A stretch of DNA of 64,000 bases, taken from Pandoraea cepalis (lineage in GTDB: Bacteria; Pseudomonadota; Gammaproteobacteria; Burkholderiales; Burkholderiaceae). Location: assembly GCF_902459665.1 (NCBI RefSeq), contig NZ_CABPSL010000006.1, positions 1 through 64,000 of the forward strand, in the 5' to 3' direction. The position numbers were made by a program, and so were the translations under genes. Below the pieces are notes generated by a model. That model was given only the letters and a program-made list of their open reading frames with translations, was not told where the DNA came from and did no database searches. The stretch's first letter is position 1. Each line of letters starts with the position of its first letter. Positions 37,199-46,506 of the stretch are shown one piece after another.

Positions 37199-38731
37199 TT
37201 ACTTGAAGCGCTCACGCAGCAAGTTCTTTTGCACCTTGCCCATCGTATTGCGCGGCAATTCGGCGACGACGTGCACACGCTTGGGCACCTTGAAGTTGGC
37301 GATACGCTGCTTGAGCGTGTCGATAACCATTCGTTCGTCGGGTGCCTTTGCACCGTCGCGCGGCACGATGACGGCCACCACCGCCTCACCGAAGTCCGGG
37401 TGCGGAACGCCAATCACCGCCGACTCGGCCACGCCATCCATCTCGTCGATGAAGCCCTCGATTTCCTTCGGATAAACGTTGTAGCCGCCCGAGATGATGA
37501 GATCCTTCGAGCGACCGACGATGTGCACATAGCCCTGCTCATCGAACTTGCCAACGTCGCCCGTCTTGAAGAAGCCGTCGTCGGTGAACTCTTCTGCGGT
37601 CTTCTCCGGCATGCGCCAGTAGCCGGCAAACACGTTCGGCCCCTTGACCTGGATGTGACCGATCTCGCCCGACCCGCATGGCTGTGCGTCGTCACCGACC
37701 ACGCGTACCGTCACCCCCGGCAGCGGCACGCCAACCGTACCCGCGCGGCGCACGCTCGCCGCATCGCCGCGATACGGGTTCGAGATGAGCATGACCGTCT
37801 CGGACATGCCGTAACGCTCCAGAATCGTATGGCCGGTGCGCTCGCGGAAGGCGTCGAACGTCTCGCTCAACAGCGGTGCCGAGCCAGAAATGAACAGCCG
37901 CATGTTGCGACACGCCTCGCGATCGAGCCCCGCCTCCGCCAGCAACCGGACGTAATACGTCGGCACGCCCATGAACACCGTGGCACGCGAAAGTTGATGC
38001 AGCACTTCACGTGCATCGAACTTCGTCATCCAGATCATCTTGCTGCCGGAATACAGCGCCGCATGGCTCGCGACGAACAACCCGTGCACGTGGAAAATCG
38101 GCAGCGCGTGCAGCAGCACGTCGCCGCCCTCGCGCTCGCCCCATCCCCAGAACTCGTGCAACACGCGCGCGTTGCTCGCGAGGTTGCCGTGAGAGAGCAT
38201 GGCCCCCTTGCTGCGCCCCGTCGTGCCCGACGTGTACAGAATGGCGGCGAGATCGTCTGGCGCACGCGGCACCGTCTCGAAGGTGTCGTCGAACCACGCC
38301 GCGCGCTCCAGCAGCGAACCCGTACGATCGTCGCCGAGCGTATAGACATGCTTCGCACCGTTCGTGAACGCAACCTTCGACACCCAGCCGAAATTTGCCG
38401 GACTGCACACCACGACATCCGGCGCGGCGTTCTCGACGAAGTAAGCGATCTCGCCCTCGCGATATGCCGTATTCAGCGGCAGATACACGAACCCCGCGCG
38501 CAAGGTGGCGAGGTAGAGCAGCAGCGCCTCCGGCGACTTTTCGACCTGCACGGCAATACGTGCGCCAGGTGTCAGGTCGAGACTCGCGAGCAGGTTCGCC
38601 ATGCGGGCGCTCGCGCGCTCGATGTCGTCCCAACTGTAATAGAGCCCTTCGGGCGTCTCGATCGCGCACGCCGATTTATCGGCGGGAAAACGCTCGGCAA
38701 AAAGTCGGTAGAGATTGGTGTCTTGCGTCAT
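37199..38731 (-). CDS. matB: Malonyl-CoA synthetase
   Basis: A 510-residue acyl-adenylate-forming enzyme that activates malonate to malonyl-CoA. The AMP-binding signature AILYTSGTTGRSKGAMLSH and the C-terminal GRSKDLIISGGYNVYPKEIEG are intact. The start MTQDTNLYRLFAERFPADKS matches MatB proteins; the frame continues upstream without homology. It is the last gene of the TRAP-decarboxylase-crotonase-MatB group, so malonate specificity rests on both homology and context. Confidence 0.88.
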   Translation of the reverse strand: MTQDTNLYRLFAERFPADKSACAIETPEGLYYSWDDIERASARMANLLASLDLTPGARIAVQVEKSPEALLLYLATLRAGFVYLPLNTAYREGEIAYFVENAAPDVVVCSPANFGWVSKVAFTNGAKHVYTLGDDRTGSLLERAAWFDDTFETVPRAPDDLAAILYTSGTTGRSKGAMLSHGNLASNARVLHEFWGWGEREGGDVLLHALPIFHVHGLFVASHAALYSGSKMIWMTKFDAREVLHQLSRATVFMGVPTYYVRLLAEAGLDREACRNMRLFISGSAPLLSETFDAFRERTGHTILERYGMSETVMLISNPYRGDAASVRRAGTVGVPLPGVTVRVVGDDAQPCGSGEIGHIQVKGPNVFAGYWRMPEKTAEEFTDDGFFKTGDVGKFDEQGYVHIVGRSKDLIISGGYNVYPKEIEGFIDEMDGVAESAVIGVPHPDFGEAVVAVIVPRDGAKAPDERMVIDTLKQRIANFKVPKRVHVVAELPRNTMGKVQKNLLRERFK

Positions 38732-38798
38732 AAACAGAATCGGATTTGAAACAGTGGATGCGTTGACTGGAAAAAAAGCAGCGACGACGTGGCGTCGC

Positions 38799-39587
38799 TC
38801 ACCGCCCCAAAAAGTCAGGCGGGCGCTTCTCGAGGAATGCCGCCACCCCTTCGCGGTGATCGTGCGAATCCCAATACGAAAACGCATTTTGCCATTCGGC
38901 CTCGGACAACGGCGGCACGGTCGGTGCCAACCGGGCGATCAGCCATTTGTTCAGTTGGGCGGCCAACGGCGCGCCGGCGGCGAGACGCCGCGCGCACGCA
39001 TAGCCCTCGTGTTCCACTGCGTCGTCGGCCACCACGCGCGTGAGCAGGCCTTTCTCGCGCGCCTCCGCCGCGCCAAAGACGCGCCCCTCCAGCAGGATTT
39101 CGAGCGTTGTCGCGCGGCCTGCCAGGGCGAGCACGCCGCGCAGTTCGCCGGGCGCCATTGGAAAGCCGAGCTTGTTGATCGGCACGCCGAAGCGAGCGCC
39201 CTCCCCGGCAATGCGCAAGTCGCAATGCGCCGCGATCTCCAGGCCGCCGCCCACGCACACCCCCTCGATCAGCGCGACGCTCGGATGCCGGCAATGTGCC
39301 AAGGCGTCGAGCGTCGGCCCGATGACCTCGCCGTGATAGCGCCGCAGCGCGTCGTAGCTGCCGCGCTCGAGCGGAAACTCTTCGATATCGGCGCCGGCCG
39401 CGAAGTGACCTTTCGCCCCGCGAATAACGATGGCGCGCACGCGCGCGTCCTCGTCGAGCGCTTGCAGATGCGCGCGCAGGGCACGCCACATGGCGACCGA
39501 AATCGCATTGAGCTTGCCGGGATTCGACAGCGTCAACGTGACCCATCCGTCGTCAAGCGAACGGTCATCGCGCAGGACTTCACTCAC
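38799..39587 (-). CDS. Enoyl-CoA hydratase/isomerase family protein in the malonate cluster
   Basis: A 262-residue crotonase with VTLTLSNPGKLNAIS, GHFAAGADIEEF (oxyanion hole) and GVCVGGGLEIAAHCDLRIAG. I start at GTG 39587 because GGAGG lies five bases before it; ATGs 4 and 16 codons upstream lack an SD. It lies between malonyl-CoA decarboxylase and matB on the same strand. Malonate breakdown to acetyl-CoA needs no such enzyme, so its role is unclear; it may handle a substituted malonate or act as a thioesterase or decarboxylase. Confidence 0.8.
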   Translation of the reverse strand: MSEVLRDDRSLDDGWVTLTLSNPGKLNAISVAMWRALRAHLQALDEDARVRAIVIRGAKGHFAAGADIEEFPLERGSYDALRRYHGEVIGPTLDALAHCRHPSVALIEGVCVGGGLEIAAHCDLRIAGEGARFGVPINKLGFPMAPGELRGVLALAGRATTLEILLEGRVFGAAEAREKGLLTRVVADDAVEHEGYACARRLAAGAPLAAQLNKWLIARLAPTVPPLSEAEWQNAFSYWDSHDHREGVAAFLEKRPPDFLGR

Positions 39588-39648
39588 GCGTTCCTCCATG
39601 CGGTTGATGGGCGTGGATACTGGTTTGCATACCAAAGCGTCGTCATGT

Positions 39649-41244
39649 TCAGAGCAGCCTCGCCACGGCGCGCCCGAGCGCGGGTTCGCCGTCGATGAGA
39701 CGTTGAAGGTTGGCGTCGAGTTCGTCGGGCTCGTAAAGATAATTGACCATCATGCCGCACGACTGCTTCGCGCCCTTCTTCGAAAGATCGGCATGCCAGT
39801 TGATGCGCTCCACGCGCGCGCCGTTGCCCAGATGGAACCGCGCAACCGGATCGCGCGGCTGTCCCCGCACGGTTTCGCGCGCCAGATAGTACGCGGCCAG
39901 CGCTTCGCCAAGACTGCGCTGCGATGCTTGCGCGCCCTTGCGCTCGGCAGAGGCCTGCAACCACGCCACCATCTGTGCGCCGGAGACATCGGGCGCCGGC
40001 GCCCCCTCCTGCCCCAGCAGTTTCGCGCGCTTTGGGCCAAGCACTTGCACAAGCGCCTGGGTCGACAGCGACTTGAGCCAGTCGTTGAACCCCGGAATCG
40101 GCGAGAGCGTCGCGAAATTGCGCAGCTTCGGAAAATCGACTTGCAGTTCGTCGATCACACGCTTGAGCAGGAAGTTACCGAAGCTCACCCCGCGCAGGCC
40201 GGGCTGCGTGTTCGAGATCGAATAGAAGATCGCCCAGCGCACGCGACGCAGATCCTCGAGCGGCGCCTTCTCGTCGAGCAGCGAATGCACGTCGGCGGCC
40301 ATCTCGGGCACAAACGCCACTTCAACGAAGATCAGCGGCTCGCGCGGCATGCGCGGATGAAAGAACGCATAGCAACGGCGATCGGAATCGAGCCGGTTGC
40401 GCAGATCCGCCCACGACGAAATCTCATGCACCGCTTCGTAGCGCATGAGCTTTTCGAGCAGCGACGCCGGCGAATCCCACGTGATCGGATGCAACTCCAG
40501 CAGTCCGACGTCGAACCATGTCGAAAAGAGACTGCCGAGATCCTCTTCGAGCGCCGCGAGTCCGGGCAACACCGCGCGGTGTTCCAGCATGTCGGCGCGC
40601 CAGCGCACGAGGAACGGCAGGCCATCGGGCAGCGCATTGAAGCGCTTGAGAAAGCGCACACGCGCACTGCCGAGCGCACCGGCCAAACCGCTGGCCGCGC
40701 GTCTGGCACTGGCACCGTCGCCGTCCCTGCCGACCTCGGCCCCCGGGGAGCCGTCGCTCGCACAAGCGTCGGCGACGACCGCGAGCAGCGCCAGTTGCGT
40801 GTCGGGCGACGCCGCTGTGTAGCGCGTCATGAAATCGCGCGCGGCGTCGTTGGCGGCGGAGTCCGTCAGCCGCGCCGCCAGGCACAGCGTCAACTGCCGC
40901 CGCAGCGCGCTCTGCGCACGCGGCGACAGCGTTGCCGGCGTGATCTTGGCGCTCCCTTTACCGTCCTTGCCATCTTTCGGCCCGCCGCCGTGCCCCCCCG
41001 ATTTACCGCCGCCGCGGCCGAACCACTGTCCCAGACGCGCCCCGAGCGACGGCTTGGGCGACGGTACCGGCGCGCTCACGTCAGTCACGGTCTCGGACGT
41101 GCCCCGCCCCGCTTGGGAAGGCGACGACGAGGATGGCGAGGACGAGGCCATCGCGGTAGACGACGCGGCCATCGTTGAGTCCATCGTCGACGAACTCAAC
41201 GAGACGGGAACGGACATGGCTGACATGATTGGCTCATCCTTCAT
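39649..41244 (-). CDS. matA: Malonyl-CoA decarboxylase
   Basis: A 531-residue enzyme converting malonyl-CoA to acetyl-CoA and CO2. The catalytic domain keeps SISNTQPGLRGVSFGNFLLKRV and, further on, RFHLGNGARVERINWHAD with the active-site His. The first 90 or so residues are unusual low complexity: Ser-rich, then a Gly/Lys-rich stretch (GRGGGKSGGHGGGPKDGKDG) before the usual helical domain. Starts at 41244 (AGGAAG upstream) or 41226 (AAGGATGAG upstream) are both plausible. It follows the TRAP genes by about 95 bases. Confidence 0.9.
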   Translation of the reverse strand: MKDEPIMSAMSVPVSLSSSTMDSTMAASSTAMASSSPSSSSPSQAGRGTSETVTDVSAPVPSPKPSLGARLGQWFGRGGGKSGGHGGGPKDGKDGKGSAKITPATLSPRAQSALRRQLTLCLAARLTDSAANDAARDFMTRYTAASPDTQLALLAVVADACASDGSPGAEVGRDGDGASARRAASGLAGALGSARVRFLKRFNALPDGLPFLVRWRADMLEHRAVLPGLAALEEDLGSLFSTWFDVGLLELHPITWDSPASLLEKLMRYEAVHEISSWADLRNRLDSDRRCYAFFHPRMPREPLIFVEVAFVPEMAADVHSLLDEKAPLEDLRRVRWAIFYSISNTQPGLRGVSFGNFLLKRVIDELQVDFPKLRNFATLSPIPGFNDWLKSLSTQALVQVLGPKRAKLLGQEGAPAPDVSGAQMVAWLQASAERKGAQASQRSLGEALAAYYLARETVRGQPRDPVARFHLGNGARVERINWHADLSKKGAKQSCGMMVNYLYEPDELDANLQRLIDGEPALGRAVARLL

Positions 41245-41339
41245 GGCTTCCTGACATTGCGCCCGGGTAGGCAAGCACACCGGCTATACCGCGATGACGC
41301 ACCCTCCAGCGAATATTGCCGCATTTCGTGAAAGCGCTC

Positions 41340-42683
41340 TCATCCCATCAGTCGATCCGGCAACCACAGCGACAAGCCGGGCAACGCACAGATGAGGACC
41401 ACGGCCAGCACCATCAACACCACAAACGGCATCACGCCCCACACGATGTCGCGCAACGCGATGTCGGGCGCCGTATTCTTGATGACGAAGATGTTGAGTC
41501 CTACGGGCGGATGAATCAACCCCAATTCCATGACGATCGTCATCACCACGCCGAACCACACCAGGTCGAAGCCGGCGGCCCGCAGCGGCGGCAGAATGAT
41601 CGGCGCGGTCATCAGGATGATGCTTACCGGCGGCAGGAAGAAGCCGAGCACGACCACCATCAGCAGAATGGCCGTGAGCAGCACCCAGCGCGACAAATGC
41701 AGCCCCACGATCCATTGCGCCGCCGACTGGCTGATGTGCAGATAGCTCATCACGTACGAATAAAGCAGCGACATGCCGATGATGAACATGAGCATGGTCG
41801 ACTCGCGCAACGTGCCGGTCAGAATCGGCGCAAGCTGACGCGGGTTCCACATCCGATAAATCACGGCGATGAGCCCGATCGCGAGCAGGCCGCCGAGGCC
41901 AGCCGTCTCCGACGGCGTGGCATAGCCGCCGTAGAGCGCCGCCATCACGCCGATGAGCAGCGTCACGAACGGCAGCACGCGCGGCAACAGCGCCAGCTTC
42001 TCGCGCATCGTGGCCGGCGGCTCGCTCGGGAACGGCGACGGCGTGCCGTCGCGGGCGAGGGCCACTTGCGCGCGCGCATACTCGTGTCGGTAGCGCCACG
42101 CCGCGTAGCAAGAGAAAAGCCCCACCAGCAGCAGCGCGGGCACGATTCCGGCGAGGAACAGCCGCCCGAGCGACTGCTCTGCGGCCACCGCGTAGAGAAT
42201 CATCGTGATCGACGGCGGAAGCAGAATGCCCAGCGTTCCGCCCGCCGCGATGATCCCCGCGGCGAATCCCGGCGAATAGCCGCGCTGGCGCATCTCCGGA
42301 ATCCCTGCACTGCCGATCGCGGAGCACGTCGCCGGGCTCGATCCGGCCATCGCGGCGAACAGCCCGCAGGCGAACACATTGGCGATGCCCAGACCGCCCG
42401 GAATCCGGCGCATCCACGCGTGCAATGCCAGATAGAGGTCCTGGCCCGCGCGTGACTTGCCGATGGCGGCCCCCTTCAGAATGAACAGCGGAATCGAAAG
42501 CAGCGTAATGCTCGCCATCTCCTCATAGACGTTCTGCGTGATCGTATCGAGCGACGAGACCGGCATGAAGCCGAGCATGAACGCCACCGCCACGGCCCCC
42601 AGGGCAAATGCGATGGGCATGCCCGAGAACATGGCGACGAGCGTCGCGCCACCATAGAGCAATCCGATACCGAGTTCGCTCAT
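41340..42683 (-). CDS. matM: TRAP transporter large permease (DctM type)
   Basis: A 447-residue membrane protein with the DctM repeats, for example FACGLFAAMAGSSPATCSAIGSAGIPEM and GYSPGFAAGIIAAGGTLGILLPPSI. It is the ion-coupled transport subunit. A GGGAGGG site precedes the ATG, which overlaps the small-subunit stop by four bases. By position before malonyl-CoA decarboxylase and MatB it probably imports malonate, as in the matPQMAB clusters of alphaproteobacteria. Confidence 0.88.
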   Translation of the reverse strand: MSELGIGLLYGGATLVAMFSGMPIAFALGAVAVAFMLGFMPVSSLDTITQNVYEEMASITLLSIPLFILKGAAIGKSRAGQDLYLALHAWMRRIPGGLGIANVFACGLFAAMAGSSPATCSAIGSAGIPEMRQRGYSPGFAAGIIAAGGTLGILLPPSITMILYAVAAEQSLGRLFLAGIVPALLLVGLFSCYAAWRYRHEYARAQVALARDGTPSPFPSEPPATMREKLALLPRVLPFVTLLIGVMAALYGGYATPSETAGLGGLLAIGLIAVIYRMWNPRQLAPILTGTLRESTMLMFIIGMSLLYSYVMSYLHISQSAAQWIVGLHLSRWVLLTAILLMVVVLGFFLPPVSIILMTAPIILPPLRAAGFDLVWFGVVMTIVMELGLIHPPVGLNIFVIKNTAPDIALRDIVWGVMPFVVLMVLAVVLICALPGLSLWLPDRLMG

Positions 42684-43270
42684 GCATGCCCTCCCGTACG
42701 ATCCGATCCGAGCGGTGCGTCATGGCCCGCAGGTTTTCCCATTTCGCCGGCGCCAATCGCCACTTGCAACAGCAATTGCACCGTGAGCAACGTCATGCCG
42801 AAGGCCATCAGGCCATACGGAATCGACAGGGGCGGCCCCCACGTCGAACTGCTCGTCTGGCCATCGACATAGGCTTCCCAGAACAGCGTCCACGACTTCC
42901 ATGCGAAAAAGCCGCAGAAAGCGAACGAGACCATGTCCACGCACCAGCGCCGCACCCGGTTCACGCGCGGCGAGAGCAAGGTCGTGATCGCTTCGATGCC
43001 GATGTGCCCACGCAAATGCTGCACATGCGCGGCTGAGACGAAGGTCGCGCCGACCAGCAGGAACACAGCGGCTTCGTCCTGCCAGTCGGTGGCGAGCTTG
43101 AGCACGTGCCGCGCGAACACGCTGTAGCTGAGCACGAGCGCGGCCCCGACCAGCGCCAACATGCACACGACCATGAGCAGACGACTCACGCCCTGTAACA
43201 GGGCGTCGAGCCGCCGCAGCAAGCGAGTGCGTGCCGCCGCCGGTTCCGCGCTCACGGCGGCCCCACTCAT
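42680..43270 (-). CDS. matQ: TRAP transporter small permease (DctQ type)
   Basis: A 196-residue membrane protein with four hydrophobic segments and the DctQ core (WQDEAAVFLLVGATFVSAAHV; HIGIEAITTLLSPRVNR). It bridges the binding protein and large permease. The ATG at 43270 overlaps the binding-protein stop (ATGA), so all three TRAP genes are translationally coupled; the frame upstream of it lies inside the binding-protein gene. Confidence 0.87.
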   Translation of the reverse strand: MSGAAVSAEPAAARTRLLRRLDALLQGVSRLLMVVCMLALVGAALVLSYSVFARHVLKLATDWQDEAAVFLLVGATFVSAAHVQHLRGHIGIEAITTLLSPRVNRVRRWCVDMVSFAFCGFFAWKSWTLFWEAYVDGQTSSSTWGPPLSIPYGLMAFGMTLLTVQLLLQVAIGAGEMGKPAGHDAPLGSDRTGGHA

Positions 43271-44313
43271 GCAGGCACCTGCTGGGCGAGCGCGAGCAGT
43301 TTCGCGCAGGTGTCGGATCGGCCCGCGTAGTCCTTCCACGCGGTGCGCCGTGCGATGTCGCGCCACTTCATCACCGTTGCCTCGTCGAGGTCGTAGACCT
43401 TCGCGCCGGCCTTGGTATAGACGCTGGCGATCTGCGCATCGTCGGCCTTGGCGGCTTCGGTGCCGAACGACTCAAGTTCCGCCCCCACTTGCAGGATCGC
43501 CTGCTGTTGGTCCTTGGGCAGCTTGTCGAAGACCTGCTTCGACATCAACAGCGGTTCGAGCATGAACCAATACGACTTGTTGCGCCCGGTGGTCAGATGC
43601 TTCGATACCTCCTCGAGACGGAACGACATCAGGCTCGTCGATGAAGTCATCGCCGCGTCCATCGCGCCCGTCTGCATGGCGGCGTAGAGTTCGTTCGACG
43701 GCAGGGAAATGACGGCCGCGCCGGCCTCTTTGAGCATCATGTCCATCTCGCGGCTGCCGCCGCGCACCTTGAGCCCCTTGGCGTCGTCAGGCGAAACGAG
43801 CGGCTTGGCGCGGCTCGCAACGCCGCCTGCCTGCCAGACCCAGCTCACGATCACGACGTTCTTCTCCGCCAGCACATCGGTGAGCACCTTGCCAATTTCG
43901 CCGTGGCGCCACGCTGCGCCCTGCGCATAGGACGTCACCAGCCCCGGCATCAGCCCGATGTTGAGTTCGCGGACTTCGCCCCCGGCGTAGGGCAGCGGAT
44001 AGAGCGAAAGATCAAGGGCTCCGCGACGCAGCGCCGAGAACTGCGCATTGGTCTTCATGAGCGAACTGCCCGGATAGACCTGAAACTTCAGCGCGCCGTG
44101 GGTGCGCTTCTCGACTTCCTGCGCGAACTTGCGGCAGAGCCGATCGCGGAAGTCGCCTTCGGTGAGCGTGCCGCCGGGGAATTGATGGGAAATCTTGAGC
44201 GGGCCGGACTGCGCAAACGCGTTGCCCCACGGGCTGGCCAGGCCGCCGGTGGCGAGTGCCGATGCGGCACCGAGCATGAGTTGCCGCCGCAGCGGGGAAT
44301 GATTTGTCTCCAT
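43267..44313 (-). CDS. matP: TRAP transporter substrate-binding protein (DctP type)
   Basis: A 348-residue extracytoplasmic binding protein. The signal RRQLMLGAASALATGG carries a twin arginine and may be Tat-type. The mature part has the DctP elements (LKISHQFPGG; LKVRGGSREMDMMLKEAGAAVISLPSNELYAAMQTGAMDAA). CAGGAGA precedes the ATG. It is the first gene of the operon, divergent from a GntR regulator. Malonate is the inferred ligand. Confidence 0.88.
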   Translation of the reverse strand: METNHSPLRRQLMLGAASALATGGLASPWGNAFAQSGPLKISHQFPGGTLTEGDFRDRLCRKFAQEVEKRTHGALKFQVYPGSSLMKTNAQFSALRRGALDLSLYPLPYAGGEVRELNIGLMPGLVTSYAQGAAWRHGEIGKVLTDVLAEKNVVIVSWVWQAGGVASRAKPLVSPDDAKGLKVRGGSREMDMMLKEAGAAVISLPSNELYAAMQTGAMDAAMTSSTSLMSFRLEEVSKHLTTGRNKSYWFMLEPLLMSKQVFDKLPKDQQQAILQVGAELESFGTEAAKADDAQIASVYTKAGAKVYDLDEATVMKWRDIARRTAWKDYAGRSDTCAKLLALAQQVPA

Positions 44314-44653
44314 GGCGTCTCCTGTCACTTCTGTCAGTGGTGAACCAGCGAAGCCCGGTGCCTGACATCGCCCGCTGCGGGTTTTGCTTCCCGCCGCGGG
44401 TGCACCACCGGTTCGCCGGCACTGCATGTACGGATGACTGCTTTGATTTTTGGTATTTCGAGTGCGCGAGTTGCCGCTCTCGGGATGAAATCGTATAGTC
44501 AATCCAGCATGGTGTATACAAACTGACTGTCAAAAAAATACATTTTCGGCGTATACCCCGATCTTCAAGGCGGGCTTCAAGCGTTACTTTGACAACCATG
44601 AATCCGATTGAGCCCCGTGCGACGGGACCGAAACACGACCCAGCGAGAGCGTC
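44314..44653. promoter_or_regulatory. Divergent control region of the malonate cluster with two GTATAC sites
   Basis: 340 bases between matP and the GntR gene. TGTATACA (44513-44520) is a perfect palindrome in the setting GGTGTATACAAAC, and a second GTATAC core lies at 44551-44556, 37 bases (3.5 helical turns) away. FadR-subgroup GntR proteins bind short palindromes of this kind; MatR of Rhizobium is reported to bind a similar TTGTATACAA-like site (from memory). No other feature is seen. Confidence 0.55.
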
Positions 44654-45325
44654 ATGACCGTAAAACCGAAGCGATCGGAAGCGCTGCGCCAGGCGATCGA
44701 GGAGAAGATTGCCGTGGGCGAGTACCCGCCCGGCATGCGGCTCGACGAGGTCGAACTGGCGAGCGCGTTCGGCGTGTCGCGCACGCCCCTGCGCGAGGCA
44801 TTGATTCAATTGGCGTCGTCGGGGGTCATCGAGATTCGTCCTCGCCGGGGCGCCGTGGTCGCGCAGATCGACCCGCAGCGCTTATGCGAGATGTTCGAAG
44901 TGATGGCGGAACTCGAATCGATGTGCGGGCGCCTCGCCGCGCGCCGCATCACCGACGAGGAACTGGCCGAATTGCGCGAGACGCACGAGGCCAGCCGGGC
45001 GGCGGCCGAGGCGCGGGACATCGACACTTATTACGAAGTCAACGCGCATTTCCACGCGTTGATTTATCAGGCCAGTCACAACACCTATCTTCAGGAAACG
45101 GCGTTGCAGTTGCACCGACGACTGCGCGTGTATCGCCGCTTGCAACTGCGCGTACGCGACCGGCCTAACCAATCGTTCTCCGAACATGACGCCGTCTTCC
45201 GCGCCATTGAAGCGGGCGATGCCGACGCGGCGTCGGAACAGCTTCGCGGCCACGTCACCGTGCAGGGCGAGCGCTTCGCCGATCTGATGGCTTCATTGCG
45301 CGCGCTCGAGCGCAAGGCGAGCTGA
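44654..45325 (+). CDS. GntR-family regulator, FadR subgroup (likely malonate regulator)
   Basis: A 223-residue repressor. N-terminal winged helix (about 5-70) with LDEVELASAFGVSRTPLREALIQLASSGVIEIRPRRGAVV, then an all-helical FCD ligand domain with the metal-binding HFHALIYQASHN and a later FSEHDAVFRAIEAGD. It is divergent from the malonate TRAP operon, as MatR is in rhizobia, and probably represses it until malonate or malonyl-CoA binds. Ligand and targets are inferred from position. Confidence 0.85.
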   Translation: MTVKPKRSEALRQAIEEKIAVGEYPPGMRLDEVELASAFGVSRTPLREALIQLASSGVIEIRPRRGAVVAQIDPQRLCEMFEVMAELESMCGRLAARRITDEELAELRETHEASRAAAEARDIDTYYEVNAHFHALIYQASHNTYLQETALQLHRRLRVYRRLQLRVRDRPNQSFSEHDAVFRAIEAGDADAASEQLRGHVTVQGERFADLMASLRALERKAS

Positions 45326-45342
45326 AGCTTGCCCCAAAAGCC

Positions 45343-45379
45343 AACGGGCCGCCGGAGGAAACATCTCCGGCGGCCCGTT
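45343..45379. terminator. Bidirectional hairpin between the GntR gene and lgt
   Basis: A perfect 15-bp stem AACGGGCCGCCGGAG / CTCCGGCGGCCCGTT with a seven-base loop between convergent genes. T runs are short, so its strength comes from the stem. Confidence 0.75.
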
Positions 45380-45414
45380 GCCTGAATCTCTGTGGCGCAG
45401 CGCCTGCCGACGCC

Positions 45415-46305
45415 TTAGGCGCGAGACCGCGCTGGCCGGCGGCGATACGCCCACACGAGCATGATGATGCCCGCGACGATCATCGGCATCGACAGCCATT
45501 GGCCCATCGACAGCCCGAACGAGAGCAAGCCGAGGAACGCATCGGGCTCACGCGTGAATTCCGCGAGAAAGCGGAAGACGCCGTAGCCCACCAGGAACAT
45601 GGCGGACACCGCGCCCACTGGCCGCGCGCGTCGCGCGAAGAACCACAACAGCAGGAACAGCGCCACGCCTTCGAGCGCGAATTCGAACAACTGCGACGGA
45701 TAGCGGGGCAGCCCGTGGAATTGCGCGAACACCGCCGCCATCGCCTGATCGGCCATCGCCTGCGGATGCGCCATCGCCCACTGAACGTCTTCGCCCGCCG
45801 ATTGCGGGAACAACATTGCGAAGCGCGAATCGGGTGACGTCACGCGTCCCCACAATTCCCCGTTGATGAAGTTGCCCAGACGACCGGCAGCGAGCCCCAG
45901 CGGGATCATCGGTGCGATGAGATCGGTGCCTTCAAGCAGCGAATGGCCACGACGGCGAGTGAACAGCCACATCGCGACGAGCACGCCAAGGAAGCCGCCG
46001 TGGAACGACATGCCGCCTTCCCACACCTTGAAGATGTCGATCGGATTCGCCAGATAAAACGCCGGCTTATAGAAGAGCACGTAGCCGAGACGTCCGCCAA
46101 GAATCACCCCGAGCACGCCATAGAACAGCATGTCGTCGAGATCCTGCACCTTCCAGCCTTGCGCGGCGATGGACGGCTGGCGCACGCGCACGCGCCCCAC
46201 GACCAGGAACAGAATGAAGCCGACCAGGTACATCAGGCCGTACCAGCGGATGGCGAGCGGGCCGAGATGAATCGCGACCGGGTCGAATTGAGGATGAATC
46301 AGCAT
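45415..46305 (-). CDS. lgt: Phosphatidylglycerol--prolipoprotein diacylglyceryl transferase
   Basis: A 296-residue inner-membrane enzyme that adds diacylglycerol to the lipobox cysteine of prolipoproteins. The signature [14 protein letters not shown] (141-154) and [11 protein letters not shown] with His102 are present, with about seven membrane helices. The C terminus is short and basic. It is a single gene followed by the hairpin above. Confidence 0.96.
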   Translation of the reverse strand: MLIHPQFDPVAIHLGPLAIRWYGLMYLVGFILFLVVGRVRVRQPSIAAQGWKVQDLDDMLFYGVLGVILGGRLGYVLFYKPAFYLANPIDIFKVWEGGMSFHGGFLGVLVAMWLFTRRRGHSLLEGTDLIAPMIPLGLAAGRLGNFINGELWGRVTSPDSRFAMLFPQSAGEDVQWAMAHPQAMADQAMAAVFAQFHGLPRYPSQLFEFALEGVALFLLLWFFARRARPVGAVSAMFLVGYGVFRFLAEFTREPDAFLGLLSFGLSMGQWLSMPMIVAGIIMLVWAYRRRPARSRA

Positions 46306-46506
46306 GGATCAGAAGAATCGATTCGTGAACAAAAGTTCCGTCGGAGGGCGGATGCGCTGTCAAGGCAACCCATTGCTGCCGTCGAGTGGCACGCCAGCGA
46401 CAGCTCGCCTGGGCAACTGAACCGGCAGGCGTTGGGATGGGCAGCACAATACCACGAGCGCCCCCTATCGCGGCGGCCTGGCGGGCACCGCCAATCACAG
46501 CGACCT

